The notes beneath the pieces are model-generated. The model was not told the origin of the DNA, made no database searches, and saw nothing but the letters and a program-made list of their open reading frames with translations. 64,000 nucleotides of DNA, taken from NCBI RefSeq assembly GCF_016808335.1, contig NC_053146.1, positions 28,621,495 through 28,685,494 on the forward strand. Direction: 5' to 3'. The position numbers and the translations under genes were made by a program. This document shows, piece by piece, positions 57,618 through 64,000 of the stretch. How positions within the stretch are numbered: the first letter of the stretch is position 1; every line of letters begins with the position of its first letter. The DNA is from Panicum virgatum. Taxonomy: Eukaryota > Streptophyta > Magnoliopsida > Poales > Poaceae.

Positions 57618-57883
57618 AAACGGTTAACCTCGCGGACGGAGACTACGAACTGGTGCCCGCGGACTCTCGTGCGGAGCAGGAGGTTAATCTGAACTGTACT
57701 AACTTGTCACAAGACCTGGGCCAAGCCCCCGAAGTTTTTCTGCCTGACAGTGCCCAAGAAGGCAAGCCCCGGAGCATAATCCCACTATTTTTCCGAATTA
57801 CCATTCTGCTATCTATTTATTAATGTATGGTAACAGTTGGTTTTCTGCATTTAAGTTCTCTAGGCGTTGATCGAAAACCCTAG
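57618..57883 (+). CDS. LTR-embedded two-exon peptide, D copy
   Basis: The island 57618-57761 is exactly 144 nt, as in A. It follows CATATAG and ends at GAAG before the GC donor GCAAGC. It encodes VNLADGDYELVPADS and APEVFLPDSAQEG. The short exon 57864-57883 follows TTCTCTAG and gives Gly-Val-Asp-Arg-Lys-Pro-stop. Both exons are open and in phase. The intron between them would be 102 bp. The upstream exon and start codon are unresolved. Function unknown. Confidence 0.5.
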
Positions 57884-59211
57884 ATGCATGATCCATAGGA
57901 ACCTATGTTTGATACCGGATCTTTTTATTGACTAGTTGCCATGCTAAATAGGCACGGTAGAAGTCGAGTGGTTCCCTGCCTCTCGCGAGCAAATAGGAAA
58001 TGTACTGACTTTATTTCCTGTTGAAATGTAAGGACAACAGGCGGGGTTGTGTAGTTGTGATACCCCGCTGGTGTAGTCAAAAATGGCTAAGGTCGCGGTG
58101 TGTGGCTCATTTTGTTAAGCGTTTGAAAGTACTAGCCACATACCGAGAAATATGGTAATCGGTAAGCTTAAGTACCTGATTGGACCGGCGAGTGGAACGA
58201 TCTCGCACCCTCCTGGTAGAAGTAGGGTTTATTTTTATGTCGCGACGTACGGGTGCAGAGTGGTCGGACTCTGTAGTCGGGGAGGGTGTTCCGGATCCAC
58301 GGACTGGAAAGAAAGGGGAAAAGTAGCGTGGGCGGGAGCGAAGTCGATCCCCATGCGTGTGGTCTAGGTTCCCCTGGCCAGGTTGAAATTCGATTCGGAA
58401 TCGTCCGCCTCTCACGGCATGAGATTGCTTAATGATTTCGGTCACATAGAGTAACAAGTGGAATACGATGATGAAAATACTGCTGGTTGATTAAATGGTT
58501 GCTCTACCATGTTTGAGTAGAGTTAGTTGCAAATTTAGAATGGTTAATTCCACTAGAATCTGGCTAAGTAAAACCTGAAAGTAAGGATCAACACTTAGCG
58601 GCATTTTTGGCAAACAAACCTTACCAACCAAAAAGCTTGCATGTCTAGCTATCGGACTATGTTATATCCGGAGACGGGTCAGTCTTGCTGAGTATTAGTA
58701 TACTCAGCCTTGCTTGTGGCACTATTTTTCAGGTACTAACTTTGAAGATCTGTTTGCGAGTCTTACTTGGCCTTGCACTCTGCCTCCGGGTTGATCTGTT
58801 GAGTGGGATGGCCCTTCAGCTGGTGCTAATCACCCTCCCGCTGAGTGACGCATTCGTACGGGCTTTACCGATGCGTCACGTTATTTCGTTAGTTATCTTT
58901 TAATGCTTCCGCTGAACTTTGAGACTTGAATAATTTGAGGAGCTGGAACTCCGTAGTACTTCACTAGTCTGAATATGGTTTGTAATAAATTTTTCTTTCC
59001 GCTGCAATCACTCTGAGATGTATGAAATGGTTTGTGTTGTAATCTCTGGGCTCACCTTCGTGTGAGTGTTGTCTGCTGATCCTGGAATAGCGTGGCTTTT
59101 ATCGAGGCTTCACTCGAGGAACTACCGGTGAGTGCCAAATTGGGTCAGAGTTGCTTAGCAACGAAGATCAGTGCACCCGGGCCCAGTAGTTTTGGGTGGT
59201 TACGCCACAGC

Positions 59212-59223
59212 TGGCATCAGAGC
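59212..59223 (+). promoter_or_regulatory. primer binding site of D
   Basis: TGGCATCAGAGC, one base from the canonical TGGTATCAGAGC, two bases after the LTR end. Confidence 0.9.
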
Positions 59224-59470
59224 TCGCAGACAGCCTACCAGGGATGGCAACCTCGGTTTTCACAACAACAACTTAAAACTTGACGTCAAAGCTACTAAAG
59301 TTTTGAAAGAGTTTAGGATCTCCAAGGACAAGTCTAGGACGTAAAGCCCTAGGGAATCTTATGGGTATAATCAGGTGGCTTATTTTGTATGGCTAACTTC
59401 CAGCACCTTACTTCTCAGTATTTAAATCCTGTAATTTAAATTTTGCAACTACATCATCGCCACGAAGGTA

Positions 59471-59766
59471 TGCTTACTCAGTCAGCTGAGGGAGTCTGAC
59501 CTTCCCGTCGGTGATGCGAGCCGAACGCTGGAGCTCAAGCAGTGGCCTACTTGAGCTGCTGCCCATATACCAACTTCGGTTGAGTATATGGGGAGTAATG
59601 GTTCGAAATTGGAATTCAATTCCCCGTCAAAGACGGTACTCAGTCAATACGTTGTTTCGATAACGTATGCTTAACGTTGTCCATACGGCGGTAATGGTAT
59701 GGATGCCGATTCTATAGTGATCGGTAATGTATGGGGACGCTTTCGTGAGTGCTGGCACGAAAGGTT
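59471..59766 (+). promoter_or_regulatory. structured leader RNA region of D
   Basis: Seven inverted repeats occur in series: 59477-59490 (CTCAG/CTGAG), 59532-59557 (AGCTCAAG/CTTGAGCT) and 59562-59592 (CCCATATAC/GTATATGGG with inner CAAC/GTTG closed by a TTCG tetraloop). They continue with 59647-59668 (ATACGTT/AACGTAT), 59681-59702 (CCATAC/GTATGG), 59706-59724 (CCGAT/ATCGG) and 59740-59763 (CTTTCGTG/CACGAAAG). The G leader has the same series with compensatory changes. Its position suggests packaging, dimerisation or translation control; this is inference. Confidence 0.65.
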
Positions 59767-60608
59767 CATTTTATATGCTGTCAATCTTCTGCAGGTACGC
59801 TAACTCGAAATCGAATTATAGGCTATCTAGCTATATCGAGTAGCTATATAGTGAGAGACGTAATATGTATGCCACCAAAGTCATTGCGTAAGACCAAGAT
59901 TACTTGGCAATTTTTCCTTGGTGAGGACGTATAGGTTCTGCATTTCATTCTTAAAAAGATTAGCAAATAAATCTCCGGGGAAATCGCAAGCAATCAGTTA
60001 AAACACTATCCTAAGGAGTATCCAGAAAGTCTGCAACCTGGTTTCCACGAATTTTAACCTTCTGTTAAGTTACTCAAATTGACTTGGGGTAGTAAGACTA
60101 AATGATGTTTCCTAAGTTATCAAGCTTCTGTAAAAATTTGAAAATTTTTGAAGCCTTCTAGCATGGTATTTGTATTTTTGGATCAACCCTGTGTAAAACG
60201 GTTAACTCTGAACCGTCTATACAACTGAAATTTTTCGACCTTTATAAGTTGTTCAAACTAAAAATCGTTCAACATGAAAGTTGTAGACATCTAAGTGATG
60301 AGCTTACCATAAAAATTTGAAGAATTTTTGACGTCTGGATTGAGAGTTATAGTCAAAATACACCCACTCTGGACACTCAGTTTTCCTGGTTGACTTCACT
60401 CTGAATACCTGAGCATATCACCCCCATGGAATCTGAATTGAGCTTAGTGATGACTAGGTGAATTGTTCCTTAACATCAGAGGGATCTTGTGTAAATTTTT
60501 GAGAATTTTTGAAGCAAGTTCTCTACAGTTTTGGCCATTTCTTTCACTGTTCCAGAGTTAGTAGTTCTTGTTACCATCAGCTGATCCATCGGTCTTTTGT
60601 TGGGACAG
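59767..60608 (+). other. rest of leader of D
   Basis: Non-coding. It contains three related AAAATTTGAA/AATTTTTGA blocks (about 60134, 60315 and 60492) and ends TTGTTGGGACAG right before the extra ORF ATG. Confidence 0.6.
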
Positions 60609-61509
60609 ATGGAAGAGCTGCTGGTCGTTGACGCGCAGGGGCACGTGCACTCCGCTTGCCTGCACTGGGACGGGTTTCCCCGCCGTCTTTGGGAGCTTTT
60701 GAGTGCAGCCGGTTACCTCCAGCCACCGGTTTACGATGGCCACGAGTTTGTGGAGGACGGAGTTCGTCGTTGCAGTGTGACGATGGTGATCCCACAGCAC
60801 CGGCTCAACGGGTGGGATCCGATCGTGACTCAGATGGTCGGCCACTACCTGCTGGACACCTGGGAGCTTACCGCCATGAGGGCGATGACCGCTTTTTGCT
60901 CTTCGACACCCTCTGGAGGTGGTTCTGACCGCGTTCGGGTTGTTCCCTGCACCTGACCCGGCAGACCCGCTTTGGCTCGACCGGATGGCACACGTGGACG
61001 TGGTCGCTACCCTTGACCCGGTCGGGGCACTTCGGACGACAGCGATGTGCTTGGACGGCCTTTACAGACTTCACACTTACCAGAGTTACGCCGTCGCTCA
61101 GTTGGTGGACCACGCTCAGGCCTTGCACCTGGCGGTCCAGCTGAGAGATGGGCAGCTTCAGGAGGCTAGTACCGAGCTCGAGAGCAGGGCTACTCTTATC
61201 GCCCAGCTCCACGGCCAGGTTCACGAGCTCCAGGACACTGTGTCGGATCGTGACGCTACGATCAACTTCCTGGAGGACCAGTTTCACGACCTGCAGCTTG
61301 AGATGGACGAGGCTCAGGGGCAGCTCCACGCGATACAGCACGCGCAGGATGCCCTTCACGCACCTCCCGATGAGATGCAGGTGGACGAGGAGGACGAGCC
61401 CCAGGAGATAGAGGGCGTTTCAGAGATGGACTCCGAGGACCAGGCGCCGCAGCCCGCACCGGTTGAGGTTCACACTCCCGCGGCGAGTGAGGCATCGGTC
61501 AACATGTAG
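60609..61509 (+). pseudogene. extra ORF upstream of gag (D), coiled-coil protein
   Basis: About 300 codons from ATG at 60609 to the stop at 61507-61509, with one frameshift near 60905-60919. The N-terminal block (HSACLHWDGFPRRLWELL, CSVTMVIPQH, DTWELTAMRAMTAFC) and C-terminal part match the G ORF. The central region (residues about 150-250) has heptad-like LRDGQLQEASTELESRATL and HELQDTVSDRD patterns typical of coiled coil. The tail is acidic (VDEEDEPQEIEGVSEMDSED). No enzymatic motif is seen. The extra ORF is conserved between two diverged elements, which suggests it served the element. Confidence 0.7.
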
Positions 61510-62163
61510 ACCGAGGCGCTGTTTCTTAGCTTTTGTAGACTCCTCTTAGTGTGGCCTACTTTTGGATCATGGCTACTAGGCTAACTTAGAGTTGAGTAAC
61601 CCCCTTAGTACTGATGTTAGGAGTGACCAAGTAGAAATGAGAGAACGATGGATGTAATGAACCCCTAATGCTACTAGTGTTAATTATCAGTGATCTGCAA
61701 AAAGCTGAAGGCAGCAGTTAGTTCGAATTTTTATCCTCTTTTCCTTTCGGATTTAGCTCCTGAGTTGAATACCAAAGTTGTTCCAAATTTCATCAGGAAC
61801 CTGCTCGCAAAATTTCAGCCCAAACGGATTGGTATTGCAGGAGATAATCGCAAATTACAGAAGCTCTGTTTTCTGTGAAGCAGAAAAACCAGAGGAGGAG
61901 TAATTGAATTTTTCGACTAACCTACTCTGGAAATATGACTTTGTGATGACTACCAAAGTTGTAAATCATGAAATTTCCTATCTCTTGTAAAAATTTCAAG
62001 TCCATATCATGTACCGAACTCCAGTTATGAGCGTTTTCGTATCGCTGGTTTTGCTGCACAACCTGATTAAGCAATTTCCAGTACTTCCATGTCATTTTGA
62101 GTTGTATATTCCATTTGAAATGATGATAATGATGAGCCTAATGCAAAAGTACTCACATTTCAG

Positions 62164-63250
62164 ATGGTTGGATCAACTCGAGGCACCCCTAGTGGTTTTG
62201 GAGCCGGAGGGAATGGCGATCCACCTCCACCTCCTCCACCAATGGGTATTGCTGAGGTTCTTGCTGCCCAGACAGAGATTTTGCGGCAGTTGGTTCAAGC
62301 CCAGCAACAACCGCGGGGTGGGCATCATGCTCATCACGCACAAGAAGCGAGCTACCAAGATTTCCTCAGTACTCAGCCTCCGCTGTTCAATAAAGCGGAT
62401 GAGCCTCTGGACGCTGACGCTTGGATTCGCACGATCGAGTCCAAGTTTTCTCTATTGACTACTCCTTGTTCCGAAGCGAACAAGACTCGCTATGCCGCGC
62501 AGCAGCTTCGCGGATCAGCTCGTATGTGGTGGGATCATTACCACGGGATGCTACCAGCTGATCATGTGGTGAATTGGAATGAATTCAAATTGGCTTTTCG
62601 AGATCATCATATTCCAGCTGGACTTCTTGACCGTAAGCTTAACGAGTTCTTGGCCTTGACTCAGGGCACTCGTACCGTGGTGCAGTATGCTCAAGTATTC
62701 CATCAATTGTGTCAGTATGCTGGACATCATGCCGATACCGACGCTAAGAAGCGTGAACGCTTCCGTCGAGGCCTTAGTACCAAATTACAGGAGAGGTTAA
62801 ACCTTGTCCGAGCAGACTCATTCAATGAATTGGTGAATATGGCTATATCTCAGGAGGATCTGATTTCTGCACACCGCGCTGAAAAGAAGCGCAAGGCACC
62901 TGCTGGACCCTCGAGTGCCTCTGCACCGAGGTATCTGTATTGTGCAAAATAACCCACCCGCATCCTCTTAGAAGGCCCCTCAGCCAGGGCGTTGGATTAT
63001 TAGGCCTCCTCAACAGCAGCAGCAGACTCGATTCGGGCTTCCCCAGCAAGCTCGATTTGCACCTCAGCAGCAGCAGAACTGCCCTAGGCCGAATGCTCAG
63101 CCAGCCGCTCGCCCCGATAATAATAACCGCTGTTTCAGATACGGGAGTCCAGATCACTTTGCCAAGATGTGCCCCCAGGCGGGACAATCTCAAGGGCAGG
63201 CATCTCGCAGAAATGATCAGCACAAGGGCAAGAGGCAAACCATTCAAGTC
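62164..63250 (+). pseudogene. gag: gag of element D
   Basis: It starts ATG at 62164, directly after TTTCAG. A Gly- and Pro-rich head is followed by the gag domain: DEPLDADAWIRTIESKF, QQLRGSARMWWDHYHG, FRDHHIPAGLLDRKLNEF, LNLVRADSFNELVNMAI. A frameshift near 62935 and a TAG at 62969-62971 precede a Gln-rich linker. The zinc knuckle at about 63130-63175 is degenerate (CFRYGSPDHFAKMC; the second Cys is replaced). It is the full-length counterpart of the G fragment at the left edge. Confidence 0.85.
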
Positions 63251-64000
63251 AGTCAGGGCCGACTTAACTTCACCAACCTTGCTAACCTTCCTGAGGGAGC
63301 ACCAATCATGTCGGGTACATTCTCTATAAACCAACACCCCACTGTTATCTTATTCGATTCTGGTGCATCTCATAGCTTCATTAGTTCTAAATTCGGAGCA
63401 AGGGTTGGGTTAGATTTCTGTCACACGAAAGGTTCATTCATGATATCTACTCCGGGTGGTAAAGTCGCATCAAACCAAATCGTTCATAATGCGCCACTTA
63501 GTTTGGGTAGTAAAACTGTTCCTACCACTTTAATCTTGTTGCCACTAGAAGGTATGGACATTATTCTGGGAATGGATTGGATGAAAAGACATGGGGTAAT
63601 GTTAGATATCTCTTCCCGAGCCGTTGAAATAAATTCTCCAACTCATGGTCATTCGGTTCTATATTTACCACATCATCAATGTCACAACTCTTGTGCCTAT
63701 GCCGTGAAAGATATTCGTCTCAAATATATTCCGGTAGTCCGTGAGTATGTAGATGTTTTTCCGGAAGATTTACCTGGTATGCCGCCAGACCGGGATATCG
63801 AATTTATCATTGAACTTCAACCGGGTACAGCCCCTATTTCAAAAAGGCCATATCGAATGCCGCCTAAAGAATTAGCCGAATTAAAAACCCAGCTGCAAGA
63901 ACTGCTGGACAAGGGTTTTATTCGCCCAAGTGCTTCACCTTGGGGTTGTCCAGCATTGTTCGTAAAGAAGAAGGATGATAGTCTGAGGTTGTGTGTTGAT
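63251..64000 (+). CDS. pol: protease and RT start of element D, truncated by window
   Basis: The frame is continuous with the gag linker from 62972 to the window end without a stop. Protease has VILFDSGASHSFIS (catalytic D) and MDIILGMDWMKRHG. The linker [18 protein letters not shown] and RT N-terminus [30 protein letters not shown] follow. It is nearly the same as the start of A pol at 17656, placing A and D in one lineage. The catalytic RT, RNase H and integrase lie outside. Confidence 0.9.

Larger units (their letters stand above)
54817..59209 (+). repeat. 5' LTR of D (4393 bp)
   Basis: TGTGACACC...TTACGCCACA directly before the PBS. Layout as in A but without the 0.81-kb duplication. The GC-rich part is about 55300-56150; its ORFs (such as 55355-56092) are compositional, start upstream of the TATA box and are not called. 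Confidence 0.92.
54817..64000 (+). mobile_element. Tekay-type element D, 5' part
   Basis: In order: 5' LTR (54817-59209), PBS, structured leader, extra ORF (60609-61509), gag and pro-pol, running off the window in RT. It is closely related to A (pol and LTR) and to G (LTR ends, leader, extra ORF, gag). It is inserted in the 3' region of H. Confidence 0.92.

Noticed and set aside
1..64000. CRISPR array, bacterial operon, riboswitch or host plant gene
   Set aside because: No direct-repeat/spacer pattern, no bacterial gene layout, and every recognisable protein belongs to a transposable element.

Overview
The window is plant nuclear DNA, very probably from a grass. It consists almost entirely of nested Ty3/gypsy (Metaviridae) LTR retrotransposons. 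I found no host gene, tRNA, rRNA or CRISPR array. A grass origin is inferred from the mix of lineages: chromodomain Tekay/Del elements with 3-5 kb GC-rich LTRs, Athila elements, and a Tat element carrying the intron-rich 'putative gypsy type transposon' (Transposase_28, PF04195) gene. It is also inferred from TTGCAACG-rich subterminal DNA of the CACTA type.

Layout. (1) 1-6986: the 5' part of a minus-strand Tekay-type element, here called G (gag start, extra upstream ORF, structured leader, PBS, 5' LTR). (2) 6987-7420: CACTA-like subterminal repeat DNA, abutting a minus-strand Transposase_28 fragment (7421-7569). (3) About 7780-9170: two Tat-type LTR plus 3'UTR copies in inverted orientation. 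(4) From roughly 9.2 kb to 51.26 kb: one old plus-strand Tat element (F) that hosts later insertions. Its surviving pieces are the upstream intron-containing gene (10319-13063), pol part 1 (25800-26283), pol part 2 (33126-34258), pol part 3 (48925-50499) and a tandem-repeat 3'UTR (50667-51180). (5) Inside F: an Athila 5' half (J, 13064-17657) fused in mid-RT to a Tekay 3' half (A, 17656-25799); a complete non-autonomous gag-pro Athila-like element (B, 26284-33125, TSD ATCAC); and a complete Tekay-type element (C, 34259-48924) that itself carries a solo LTR of its own family (41506-44153, TSD ATGGT). (6) 51259-54816: the 3' end of a minus-strand non-autonomous element (H) related to B. (7) 54817-64000: a plus-strand Tekay-type element (D), related to G and A, running off the window in its RT.

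How the parts relate. The order is explained by successive insertions into F plus one large deletion. That deletion removed F gag-pro, the 3' half of J and the 5' half of A, and left the J/A RT chimera. Most coding regions are dead or nearly so. Many stop codons look like C-to-T (or G-to-A) changes in CAG, CGA or TGG codons, as expected for methylated repeats. The A pol region is the least damaged.

Most interesting. Two conserved features are not explained by the usual gag-pol-LTR description. First, the LTRs of G, A and D carry a conserved small exon (144-153 nt, phase 1 at both ends, GC-type 5' splice site) followed by a short terminal exon ending in a Gly-x-x-x-Lys-Pro-stop peptide; family C has a matching 87-nt exon. 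Second, the leaders of G and D share a roughly 300-nt set of hairpins with compensatory base changes, part of it tandemly duplicated in G. Function is not proven for either.
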